From positions 186,001-250,000 of the forward strand of contig JADNRY010000010.1 in the NCBI GenBank assembly GCA_015501585.1: a stretch of DNA of 64,000 nt, given 5' to 3'. Positions 22,029 through 32,985 of this stretch are shown here, in pieces. The notes below the pieces were generated by a model that searched no databases, had not been told where the DNA came from, and was given only the letters and a program-made list of their open reading frames with translations. This DNA comes from Rhodocollybia butyracea (taxonomy: Eukaryota > Basidiomycota > Agaricomycetes > Agaricales > Omphalotaceae). Numbering within the stretch: position 1 is the first letter of the stretch; every line of letters starts with the position of its first letter. Made by a program: the position numbers and the translations under genes.

Positions 22029-22821
22029 ATGAAGTACAACGCCGGTGCGTATTTTTGCACATCCTACCATCCTACGGGACTCTGCCGTGCTGCTGGACTC
22101 TGCTGGTGCTCCAAAACCCAGCTGGAAAATCTATGAACGAATTCGTTTGGGAACCCCACATCTCTTTGAATCGATGTGTTGTAGGAATACAGGAATCCAA
22201 ATCTGACCGCCTATTTTCTCTAGATGTCTCGTCCTCCCGCCGCAAGGCCCACAAAGCCCACTTTTCCGCTCCTTCCTCTATCCGCCGCAAAATAATGTCT
22301 TCGGCACTCTCGAAAGAGCTGCGTGCCAAACACAGTGTATGCATCCTCCTCTCCCCGCCTAACATTCCCAACTCTTCTCACTCCCTAAATTTTACCATTC
22401 CTAACTCTTCTCTCACACAGGCCCGCTCCCTCCCCATCCGCAAAGACGACGAGGTCCGGATCGTGCGCGGAAAGTACAAAGGCCGGGAAGGCAAGGTCAC
22501 CCAGGTCTACAGGAAGAAGTGGGTCATCCACGTCGAGCGTGTACACAGGGACAAGTCGAACGGTGCTACCGCGCCGATTGGGATCCACCCGAGTAATGTG
22601 GTTATTACTACTATCAAGCTTGATAAGGACCGGTGCGTTTGTTTGTGTTCCATGTCTTTGTTTTCATGTTGCTTATCCTTCCTTCGTTCGATAGACGGGC
22701 AATCCTCGACAGGAAAAACCGCAAGGCTACGAGCACCGATGTCGAGATGGTAGATGTGCGTCTCATCTCCTTTCCTTTCCTGTATCTGTGTTCAAAAAAC
22801 TAATTGTCTCCCTCGCAGTAA
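22029..22821 (+). CDS. RPL26: 60S ribosomal protein L26 (uL24)
   Basis: Exons 22029-22044, 22224-22336, 22421-22632 and 22695-22755 encode 134 residues. They contain the family hallmarks [43 protein letters not shown], the KOW motif [27 protein letters not shown], and [16 protein letters not shown]. uL24 sits at the polypeptide exit side of the large subunit. The final exon appears to begin with the TAA stop codon itself (22819): after ...VEMVD a GTGCGT donor and a CTCGCAG acceptor flank a 63-base intron. Retaining that intron would add 16 residues before a TAA. The tiny first exon (16 nt) followed by a longer intron is typical of fungal ribosomal protein genes. Confidence 0.94.
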
Positions 22822-24269
22822 TGGCTTGGCTTGGCTCATCCGCGTTGCATTACGTTCTTCTTCTCTACCTACCCTACCTACCTTCCGTACCAAAAAATCC
22901 ACCGTGTACCATGTGTTCCTATGCTATGCCAAAACTGCCCAATATGTTATGCGGTTCTTTTCGGAAAATACGTTAGTTGAATGGGTTGAACAGATGGATG
23001 CCAGATGGTACAAGTTTTGCAAACTAACGTCTCTAACGACTGTTCAACGTTCAACGATTATTCAACGAGCTTGAGGATGTATGAAGCTTTAACGAAAGAA
23101 CGAAAGAGCATTTCGGAGGCGGGAGCCACGTCCTGGTGGTATTCAAAAAGTCTTTGGAATCGTCGTGTGCGATGGGACGGGACCGACTTGAAATTTTACT
23201 CTTCGAACGCTAACGACTAGCTTCACCGTGACCTGAGCGATGAACGAGTAATCTTTCTAGCTCAAACGCGTCTGGAAGAATGAGCATCACAGCGTCGTTG
23301 GATAGATTCAGCCAAGATTCAGCAATGAGTGAACGGCTGCACGGTAACAATTTTGCAAACACGAAAAAAGTTCTCTACACCACTAAGTATTCAACGAGAA
23401 TATATGAAGTTTTGACGTTTTATCGAGTGAGCATTTCGGAGGAGGGATACACGTCCTGGTGGTATTCAAAAAGTCTTTGGAATCGTTGTGTGCGATGGGA
23501 CGGGACCGACTTGAAATTTTACTCTTCCATACTCTTTGAACGCTAACGATTCTTCACCTGGGTGAGTACCTTTCTGGCTCAAACGCCTCCGGAAGATTCA
23601 GTAATGTCTGCTTTTCATGAGCCTTCGAGCGGTTGAGCCACGGTGGAGTAATGGACCTCGGTATGCTTTGTTTTGATGAAGGTATATAAGTTATTATAAT
23701 AACACCACGAAGGTGCGCTGACTAGACCCCGAAGCTTAAGCTTGAGGGGTTGCAAAGCTTCTGACTTTCAGAGCAGGACAGGCGCGAAGACAGATAATAC
23801 AGTAACAGTTGTGGTGCTTTTTAGCGCTTAGCTTTAGCATTTGAACTAGAAAGGTGCTCGTCCATCACCCAGGCGAAGCCAGGTGTTTCGCATCCCAAGA
23901 AAGAAAGCATTTGAAGAGTAACTTCTTTTTGCATCCCTCACCGCACACGACGATACCAAAAGACTTGAATCTTGGATAGTGAATAATTAAAATGGTTTGC
24001 AAAATCATGGTAGCGCGCCAGCGGGGACGTGTATCCAAAATTTCGCTGAACGTTGACGCTGAATGGTTGGATGATAACCTCTCTCCAAGCTCATTGTTGG
24101 AAGTCGTAAAGGGGATAAAACCGATGATTTCTCACCTCCAATAATCTAGGAGCCAGGAGGCCAAAGACCGATATCTGTCATCCGCGAAAAATACCAGATA
24201 CGTATCAAATCAGCGTGTAAGTACCGATGTCCTGGACATTTAGCAATGGTGTGGGTTTCTTCAACCTGG
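22822..24269. other. Repeat-rich region downstream of RPL26
   Basis: Apart from the tandem fragment repeat, the segment 23855-23905 is an inverted match to 26535-26580 ('ggtgctcgtccatc-cccaggcg' and its complement). No gene was found. Confidence 0.45.
23000..23545 (+). repeat. Two tandem copies of a degenerate gene-fragment repeat
   Basis: Copies at about 23040-23215 and 23380-23535 share nearly identical sequence encoding TSWWYSKSLWNR-VRWDGTDLKFYSS. Both are followed by similar 'ctcaaacgc-tc-ggaaga' segments. A third, more diverged relative lies at 26366-26650. The encoded fragment is not a family I can name. None has a credible full gene around it. Confidence 0.6.
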
Positions 24270-24905
24270 GCTCATGAATGAGGATAATGCGATATCGGTA
24301 TAAGATAAGTAGAATAACCAAAAGTATCAACTGCAAGTGAACGCGTGAACATCAGTCTAAAACCTAGAAGAAGATTGACTCGAACGCGTACATTAGGAAT
24401 CGATATGGGATTCATTCCTAGATTCCGCCTTCTCTGGGACTCCTCCTCAGACATCAGTTTCCTCAAAACACGAGTTCCCTCGGGCATCTTATCAGTCTTG
24501 ACCACTCTTCACGTATAATATCCACGTATAATATCCATCATCACAGGTCGGGGTCCTGCCGTGTTGTTGCGTCTTGGATAAATCCCCATCCTCGTCAAGC
24601 CAAAAGTGTCCCAAATCCAAATCCACCCCAGCTGTTCCTCTACTACACCTCCCGCAATAAGCCAATCCTTCACCAAAGCATCTTGCTCCCCTTCTGATAA
24701 AGTATTCGACCGACGTGTTTCTTCATCCGGGTACCTTTCGTACCACACCGGTTGAGTGACCATGAGCATTCCATCTTCTTTGTCTTTCGGAGTTCCCCGT
24801 TGAGGATGGCGGATTGCACCAGCAAAAAAAGTTCAGCTTTTCGTTCTTTGCGAGCCAATCATTGATTGGGAATTCAAGGCGGTCATCCTCGACTCCTAGA
24901 CTTTG
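24270..24905 (-). repeat. Left arm of large inverted repeat, carrying a broken ORF
   Basis: The minus strand of this arm matches the plus strand of 25297-25870 almost base for base over about 350-500 bp. It encodes LEFPINDWLAKNEKL, a frame change at a T-run near 24835, then WYERYPDEETRRS and the block DALVKDWLIAGGVVEEQLGW, which is identical in both arms. A tandem 'atattatacgtgg' duplication sits at the same place in both arms. The protein domain is not recognised. Confidence 0.7.
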
Positions 24906-25296
24906 TCGTCGATATTGTAGTGCCGCACAAGGGCACGAGCAGAAGCGAAAGTCATAAAATATCCACCGAGCAGATAAACCATTGTAGTCAGAAGTCAAAC
25001 GCTATAAGCACTCGTAAGTTGTAACTAAAAATCGTTGGCAAAAATTCAAAGCAGGGTGAAGGGGTCACGCGTTTGTCACGCACCCAAAACTTATGCTTAT
25101 AAGCTGTTAGCGCTTAGCTTTCAAAATTGAACTTGCTTAAACTTTCTTTGAGTCTTTCGCCACGGCTACTAGCACGAGCCCTAGGCTCCGACTTGTTGGG
25201 ATCAATGGTTTATCAATGGTTTATCTACTCGGTGAATATTCTATGAGTTTTCCTACTGTTCGTGCCCTGGTGCAAAACTACAATATCAACGACAAA

Positions 25297-25870
25297 TGAG
25301 TCGAGGACGATCGCCTTGAATTCCCAATCAAAGACTGGCTCACCAAGAACGACAAGTTTGATGTTCTTGCTGGTGCAATACGCCACCCTCAGTGGGGAAC
25401 TCCGAAAGACAAAGAAGACGGGATGCTCATCGTCACTCAGCCGGTGTGGTATCAGGAGTATCCGGATGAAGGAGCACGCCAGTCGATTACTTTATCAAAG
25501 AGGGAGCAAGATGCTTTAGTGAAGGACTGGCTTATTGCGGGAGGTGTAGTAGAGGAACAGCTGGGGTGGATTTGGATTTGGGACACTTTTGGCTTGACGA
25601 GGATGGGGATTTATCCAAGACGCAACAACACGGCAGGACCCCGACCTGTGATGATGGATATTATACGTGGATATTATACGTGAAGAGTGGTCAAGACTGA
25701 TAAGATGCCCGAGGGAACTCGTGTTTTGAGGAAACTGATGTCTGAAGAGGAGTACGAGAGAAGGCGAAATTTAGGATTGAATACCACATCCCAATGCGCG
25801 TTTTCGAGTTAATCTTGTTCCAAGTTCCAGGCTGATATTCAAACGTTCATTTACAGCTATCCTTCGGTTG
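25297..25870 (+). repeat. Right arm of large inverted repeat, carrying a broken ORF
   Basis: This copy runs LEFPIKDWLTKNDKFDVLAG, AIRHPQWGTPKDKEDGMLIV, WYQEYPDE and the same DALVKDWLIAGGVVEEQLGW block. It reads through the point where the left arm is shifted, but a TGA precedes LEFPIKDW. Each arm therefore carries a different lesion. The spacer (24906-25296, about 390 bp) shows no gene. Confidence 0.7.
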
Positions 25871-27250
25871 TTCTACTCACTTGTGACATAGTCCATGCGG
25901 GCTAATTGTGCTCTGTTTCGAACAGCGTGAATAGCTTTCTTCCACTTACGAAACGGTAAATTTCTCCAAGGGTTGCCCTGAAGAGTGAAATTCTTCTTGA
26001 ACAGTTTTCACGAATTCGACACTTCGATTTTGATGTTGGAGTATCCTTAACCATCAACATTCTCGCATCGTTTTTGCTCTTCCTCTTCAAATCTCGTGAG
26101 CCCAAACTGAAGAAAGCCATATCAAGTCCCAGGGGTACATACCGTCTTGATATCTGGCATTTCGCGGATGACAGGCATCAATCTTGTTCCTCCTGACTCC
26201 CAGATTGCTAGGGATGAGAAATCACTGGTGTATCCTCATCCGAGGTAACGACTAATCAACGAAAGCGCATTCCGGAGGAGATATAGACGCCCCTGTAAGT
26301 ATTTATCTCAAACTGCATTACTGTACTGGCATGTAGGGAGGCAACCGTCACGGTCACGGAGCCTCGTGGAAAGTTGTACCAAAATTCAACAATGGGCAAG
26401 CTGGTTGCCAAATTTGGGGGCTGTTACGGTTGAAATGGGCTTTGCGCTACCACGCTACAAAGAATCCAGATTCAAGTCTTTGGTATCGTTGTGTGCGGTG
26501 GGGATGGTTGCTCTTCGAACGCTTTTTCTTAGAATGCGGAACACCACGCCCAGCCCCGCCTGGGCGATGGACGAGCACCTTTCCAACTCAGACGCTTCTG
26601 GAACACTAAACATCACAGCGTTGTTGGATAAATACATCTACGGTATACATACGGTGTAATGTGTGCGTGTAAATGACATGGACTCGGCTGTTCCTCAATG
26701 ACAAACCCTGTCGGCCCAGTTTGTCTTGCGATCATGCAGGGAAACTGTTTGTCCTCTACTGTTTTGTCTCAGCTGACATTCGAGGTCCACCAATAGTTCG
26801 TTCACTCTTAGCGACTACTGGTCAAACTTAATGCTTCCTGTGGGAGAGTGTATGATCAGCCAACCATCAGGGCCTTGCCCTGCTATGTATTGTCAGTTGC
26901 CTGTCAAACACTCTGGTTCAATTACCTGATCATTTTAAATTCTAGCTAGTCAAGACTCGAGACTCACCGTGTCCACGTTGTTGCTTCGTCGTGTAAAAGG
27001 CAGCCAGTGTATTTTCTTTCATTTGCTCTTCTTGCTGCCTTTGTCGAGCTCCCATGTCTCGACCATGACTACCTTGACGCGATTTAAGCAGTAAGATTGA
27101 ATACTATCTACCATGAACCTCAGCTGAAATGGGCGTGCATGTCTTGCCTTGCTCTTTGAACCTCGACTGGGATAGGGTTACATCTTATTCAACAATCAAA
27201 GCAACATGCCAATCAGACTAATACAATAGTATTCTAGCACGTTTATTGTC
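25871..27250. other. Intergenic, repeat-derived and unassigned
   Basis: 26366-26650 is a diverged copy of the 23 kb fragment repeat plus the inverted match to 23855-23905. From 26650 to 27250 nothing is recognised. Confidence 0.4.
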
Positions 27251-28116
27251 CTACTTCAGCCTGACTGAAGTGTCTGAAGTAGAACACCGAAGAACTTCTT
27301 CATCCGGGTCTATGGCTGGAAGGAATATATCAGGTAAGATTGACCCATCACTGAAAACCCAGGTATCATCGGTACCGAACCACGAAAGAAAATCATTTAG
27401 GCAGTCTGTGGATGTTATAGCTTCCCAACTTGCTTCTGTCGAGCTGAAGTAGAGTAATAAGCGTTGTGGATTCGGATCTGGGTTAGCACGGGCCGCCATG
27501 AAGATCTTCTTGTCGTATCCAGAACTCCACTCTGGCAGTTTCGATCAGCTTCGTTTCGCCTCCGCGGGTCTCCTGAGCTGTTATATTCGATATTAGAGTG
27601 ATTGTAGATCCCAATGATCCAACGCGCAAGGTGACTATTGTTAGTTCCTCTATATAAATTTCAACGTAGTATCTATCTACTTTGTACATGGATTTTTTCT
27701 GACTTTTAGAGGTCCCAAACTAGATATTATTCTCCTTCATCGCCTCTCATTGACCATCCAGATTATATCTTATGAAGAAGCATCATGAGTACCCTCTCCC
27801 AATCGTTCGTTTGTATCCGTCTGTTAGTAGCATCAAACTCTGTCCGATCCATTCAAAATTTCAAATTGTCTCCTGGGCACGACAGAACCATTTTTAGGTC
27901 TTCGAGTATATACCCGTATATACTTGGAATGGTGTCAGAGCTGCATAGTTGTAAGCTGACACCTTGATTTTGCCAGTATAGAATATGAATAGTCGTAGTA
28001 TTAGCTAGTATTTGAAATTGAACCTCCGTCAATTTGTCAAACTCCAGGTTGATTTTGAAAATGTGAGAAAATCCTGCAGTAGTCCCATTTAGGAACTGCA
28101 GGAGCCTCAGCCACAT
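27251..28116 (-). pseudogene. Unrecognised gene fragments
   Basis: Three consecutive minus-strand frames look protein-like but cannot be joined. 28116-27853 contains SHIFKINLEFDKLTEVQFQILA; 27689-27483 contains VTLRVGSLGSTITLISNI; 27499-27251 starts with a good ATG and encodes an 82-residue acidic piece (LNDFLSWFGTDDTWVFSDG). No domain is recognised. They may be exons of one decayed gene. The first 40 bases match a short segment near 5820-5865. Confidence 0.25.
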
Positions 28117-31059
28117 ATCAAATACACTTTCGACCAGAAGGAGAGAGAGGAAGGGAATGGGAACTATTTACTATCAGATAAGCTCTTCCACCAATATTTG
28201 TGACGTTGAATAAATGATATCTCCCAAGCTCGATATCCTTTGAAGTAACATCTAATGCAAAACATATCGGATCTTGCATCGGGTTTTGCAGGCTCAAGGA
28301 TATGAGAGCTATCGGCCGAGCTACAGGTGACTTGGGTACCGAGATCCCAGCCCTTCTTCCGGATGCATACGTTACCGTGGACCGAAGCAGCTAGACAACT
28401 ATAAGCTCGGATGGCGAACTGCTGCGTGAGGCTCGTGGTTCAAGGTATTCAGGATATGGCATCTTCAAGGCCGCGGAGGGGGAGTGAGGAGGTCGTGCAC
28501 GGATCAGGATATGCTATTAAGCACCCATTCATTCTCGTTGTTCGAATACTCTTGGCACCCCAGAAGAAGATTTTTTTTGACAACAATTGCAAGCGGTACT
28601 GACGTCGAGCGTGTGTACGTGAGAATTAAGAACCTCAGGGCTATGAACCCTACGCTAGAATAGAATAGTCTGAGGGTCCCCAGAGCACAGAGCAAGGTTG
28701 TGAATCCATATTAGCCATGACAGAAGCCCATATCTACACGGGGTGATAACATAAAGGATGGAGTCGTGACTCCATCAGTCAACGACGGTTGGAGAATGAG
28801 GCGGACTACAAACTTGGGGCTAAAGCAAGGTGCCACGCGCTTGTTCTATCTGTAGAGCACTCTAGAGCCGTGGGGGCACAGAGAGGCGATGGACCTATGT
28901 GAATAGTTTAATGCGCATCATGGGGTACTCCTCCGTGTGTAATAACCTGATCTTTGAAAACCGTGTTCGTCCACAAACGTTTGTGACATCATGGTGTCCC
29001 AGTCCTCTTTCATTGGTATCCAGCTTTCAAGTTTCAGCATAATGTCCTTGGTATTACTCACACCCTTATCCCTATACGTCCGCACTACTCCGCTACCCTC
29101 CAATGTCAAATTCATTTAATATTTATGCTTACATACTGATGACAAAGGGAATGCGACGTCGCACCAGTGGACAGTACTAGATCCTCGGGACGCCAAGGGT
29201 GAGGGGGATGGATACGTTATAGAGACATACTACTCCACCTCTCGTAGAAGATAAGGTATTCTGGGAACCTCAAAATTCGCGCCTACCATTCAAAACAACG
29301 TTTTGAGACTTCTAAGTCTGTTCTACGACGCTTCGCGGGATGGGATACCTAATCAGTGTCGGAATAACGAGATAACGTGGCGATGAAAGTGTTGTGGGAG
29401 AAGATCTGAGACGAAAGTGACCTCGGCGGAGAAATCTGAGGCAGCGGTAACAAAGCGGAGCGCAGAGGCGAGCAATTATTATGCCTCTGGGAGAGCCTGA
29501 TCGGATCGTCACGGTAGAAGAAATAGAGTAGTATGTATCTATTTTGTCCCGAAAGGAGGTAGCATAGAGTGACGAGAGTATGTATATGATAGATCTCGAC
29601 ACGCCTGTGTAGCGACAGCATTGAAGATTTGGGTGTGGATTACTATCCAATACAAAAGCCACTCCAATTGCTCTCCACGATGCTGACAAAGTCAGCTGCC
29701 AGACAGGATCGTGAGTTGGCATTGTCTTTCCTACAGGAGAGTCCCAGGCCTGGAACCATAATGAACCGCATCCGCCGGCCGAATAAAGAACGGTAACAAA
29801 GAGATAAAACCACTGGAAAACTGAACTCTAAAAAAGGAAATTCTCGTGAACGCACATTACATCATGCTTCGGCGACGAGTCAATGCCAGCAATTTTAGAG
29901 ACAGCTGTCCGTCATGCTAGCCGTGGCATTAGACTGTCCGAGTGTTCGCCCCCAACACTGATTGCTCGAATAGAGTGACAACTTCTGGTGTTGTCTTTTG
30001 GAAGACAGAGCCGCGGAGTCTGGTCGCAGGCCCAATCATCCAGGAATCTCGATGGACGCTGGAAATTTTGTCCCCACTCCCCTGAATTACAACTCCACAC
30101 TTTCGCTATGCAATGTCACAACATAGGTACAAAGACCTTAGCTTCCTTTAGTGACCTAAGATCCCTGTGGGAGATTGGCGGTTGGCGGCTGTGAGACAGC
30201 TTGTGAAAGGAAAGTAACCCTCCAAATATTCAATGTGAACGCCTCCTTCATGATATCTAACCAGGACTCACAATAATCACCGTTCCATGCAATCAAACCG
30301 AAAGACTGCACCTACAATACCGTGACCTCCACAAGATTCTGCTCTTCGAAAATTCCCACAAATGTCGAAGACATCTAGATAGTCCTTGAGTTCCTTCATG
30401 TCAACGTGCTGCGCAATAAAGCCCAGGCATTTTCTCCCGCTTGAATGCGACTCGGGTCCAGCTGAAAATACAGAAGAAGTAAACTTCTGTGGTGGAGAGC
30501 CCCGATAGTCTGGGTACCAGGCGCTCTTGACACTTATCTGTGTGTGACAATACCTTTTGAAACCATGTGTTAGGCTGAATGCAGAAGTTGAATTTACAGA
30601 AGCATCGACTCGGAGAGAAATGAATATTCAGTGGTGTTAACGGAAGCTAGGAGTGCTCATGCTCCACGGTGAACCTCCACCGCAAATTGAGTTCGCGCTG
30701 TGACGGCGACACGGCGCAAAGAAACCCAAGAGGGGGAAGAGCGACCATGCGATTAATTTAGCTCTACAGAATGTGGGAGGGTATGATTCAAGTTTGGAGG
30801 AGTCGGAAATCAAGGACCAAAGACGAGGATCAGCCCGGGATGCCCCAACCAGAGGAATGGAAGAATCAGGCCTCATTCATGGGGGTTATAGCATACCGTG
30901 GATTCGGTTTTTGGATAAATCACCCCCAAGAGTCGAAGGGTGGTATGCTACGGAAGGGTGGGAAGTATTCTTCACTCCAGTTAAACAGTGTTGTATTTTT
31001 TACAAATATGGGTACACGTCTTGTAATACATTGAATAATAGAGGAGTTGCAATCTATGT
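28117..31059. other. Gene-poor stretch, about 2.9 kb
   Basis: No gene could be built; minus-strand frames at 28918-29115 and 29312-29722 have no recognisable domain. From about 30390 onward the sequence is homologous to 35580-36340 and forms the left part of the GH7 segmental duplication. That part may contain a co-duplicated gene remnant (minus-strand piece SSKLESYPP near 30780). Confidence 0.4.
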
Positions 31060-32921
31060 CTAAGATGGTACGCACTGAGAGAGATCGCTATTAAAGAAAT
31101 ACGTCAGTAGACCGAAATCAAATCCAGGGTGCTTATACTAACGGATTTGACTCGAGGCAGGTCGAGTCAAGGGGGCAGATTGTAGGGCCAGTATAGCCGA
31201 TACCACCACTGGATTTTACCATTAGTACATAGAAGTATTCTGTACTGTAAAAGACCTACCATTGACCGAAAATAGTCTGGGTGGCGCCAGGAGCGCTTAC
31301 AGTTGAGGTTGCAGTCCCAGTAGTAGTAGGAGCACTAGGCTGAGTTCCATTGCCGGTAATGTTGCCGAAGGTGGCGCCGATGGTACCAACTCTGATTTCA
31401 GAAAATACGACCTTTGCGAGAGAGAGCTCTGCCTCGGTGGCAGCGGGAACGCCGGACGTTATACTTTCTTCCCAAATACTGAATGCCAAAATCATTCCAG
31501 TATTCATGGCACTAGTCATTGCGTCAAATCCACCCTTTGTGTCGAAAGTGTCGCTCTCACGCAAGGCGGCCGCCTCTTGAGTACAGAAAGTCGCATCCAT
31601 CTGGTTTGTGGCGGTAATTCCAGGGAATTTAGTCTCTGAGTTTTGAATGATCTATGCATTGAACGGTTCTTAACAAAAGCGAGAAAAACATGGAATGAAT
31701 TACTTACCACTCCATTTTGAACGTATAGTCGCCGGATTGTAGAGAGGGCACCGTTGCTATCGTTGTTTGAGGAGATATATTGTGTGACAACGGTGAAGGG
31801 CTGCGTAGTGTCGATAGTCTTTTTAGGACCGTAGAAAGAGGTATTTCCGAGACGGAAAGAGTCGAATTCACAACCTGTCTGGTCACAGACACCTTGTGTG
31901 GAGCAATTGGTTCCAGTACATGAAGTCTGCTCGGTCACAGTGCAAGCGTGGGAGGCAAAGGCAGCCGATATTGAGTTGGCTTCCCAGATCTAAACAGACG
32001 AATGAGTACTTCTGTTTTATCTTGTGAACTGTGTACACATACATCCATCTCTGTGCAGCAGCTCCCCGTGCTTCCAGTTCCGGACGGGCTCCAGTCAATA
32101 GTATTGGCCTATTGTGTGTAAATCCAGAGTACACCTGAGACAAAATATAGGTACTTACAACTCCGTCGATGAATTTGACGTCTTTGGGACACTGGGAGTC
32201 ACAGTATCCAGTTCCGTACTGAGCCCCCGCCTTGTTTCCTGGGAAGCGTGCCTACGAAGAGTATCAGAAATAGTTGCCATCGGGCATATCCGAAGTTCAA
32301 ACTTACGATTCCGCCATCGGCATCCATTTGAGTGAAGTAAACAGCCCCGTTAACACCACCCGGAAGGTTAGAGACATCTACGGTGAAACTAATCTCCCGG
32401 TTGACTGGATGGAACAGCTGGTACTCGGTCTCGCTTCCAGGAGTCATCACATACAGACGAGAACCGACGTTCGGCTGTTCTGAGTTGGTCACAAAGTTCA
32501 TTGTCAACTCGTCGCCGTTGGTGGTGACACCGGTAGCTAAAATTGTCTTGTAAGTTTACATTCGTGGACATAGGCGACCCGACCAAACGAACATTCATAA
32601 TCTGCTCCGTCAAGTGCGCAATTCGCCGCACAAACTTCCGGGGCTAGAGAGGATCAGTAAAGCGAACAAGAACGATGAATTACGCGTACTGGTACAAATA
32701 TCAAAGTTCCATGCCCCACGCTCGAAACAGCTGGTCGTGCCGTTGACGATATGAAGGTCACGCCAGTTCGCATCGATAACCACCGAAGATGAAAATGCTA
32801 CGCAGCCAGACGTGGAACATGATTCCCAGGTCAGTGGGGGGTGAACCTCTGGTGTACCAATCTGTTGACCGTACGCTACAGCGAAGAAGGCGAAGGAGAA
32901 CAGAGTGGAAGAGCGGAGCAT
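31060..32921 (-). CDS. GH7 cellulase with CBM1, shortened catalytic domain (GH7-1)
   Basis: Multi-exon gene with a signal peptide ([18 protein letters not shown]) and a GH7 catalytic domain: [24 protein letters not shown]-type [41 protein letters not shown] and SCCTEMDIWEANS. The catalytic Glu-x-Asp-x-x-Glu is intact. It retains [19 protein letters not shown] but lacks about 29 residues between FSIWEE and SITSGVP that the paralogue has, including the conserved MLWLDS and the ARGSCP segment. A Thr-rich linker and a CBM1 follow ([26 protein letters not shown]); the usual aromatic pair before SQC is Asp-Leu. Last exons: ...31257, 31209-31140 region, then the stop at 31060. Secreted cellobiohydrolase/endoglucanase ancestry is certain; present activity is doubtful. 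A TATA box lies about 50 bp upstream. Confidence 0.88.
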
Positions 32922-32967
32922 TTTCGTGCCAGTGACGATTAGTGTGGATATGAGGATTAGGGTGAGG

Positions 32968-32976
32968 CTTTTATAG
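32968..32976 (-). promoter_or_regulatory. TATA box of GH7-1
   Basis: CTATAAAAG on the minus strand, about 50 bp before the ATG; the same element occupies the same place in GH7-2. Confidence 0.55.
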
Positions 32977-32985
32977 AAGTCTGTC

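Larger units (their letters stand above)
30390..32985. repeat. Segmental duplication, unit 1 (GH7-1 plus 3' flank)
   Basis: Homologous to 35580-38390 in the same orientation. Matching blocks outside the genes include 'gaatgcgactc...cgggtccagctgaaa' (30445/35636), 'taccaggcgct-ttgacact' (30510/35716) and the 3' flank just downstream of both GH7 stop codons. Unit offset is about 5.2-5.4 kb; units are separated by about 2.6 kb of unrelated sequence. Confidence 0.75.

Noticed and set aside
29312..29722. 136-codon minus-strand ORF as a gene
   Set aside because: Composition is not protein-like, there are competing frames, and no domain or splice support was found.
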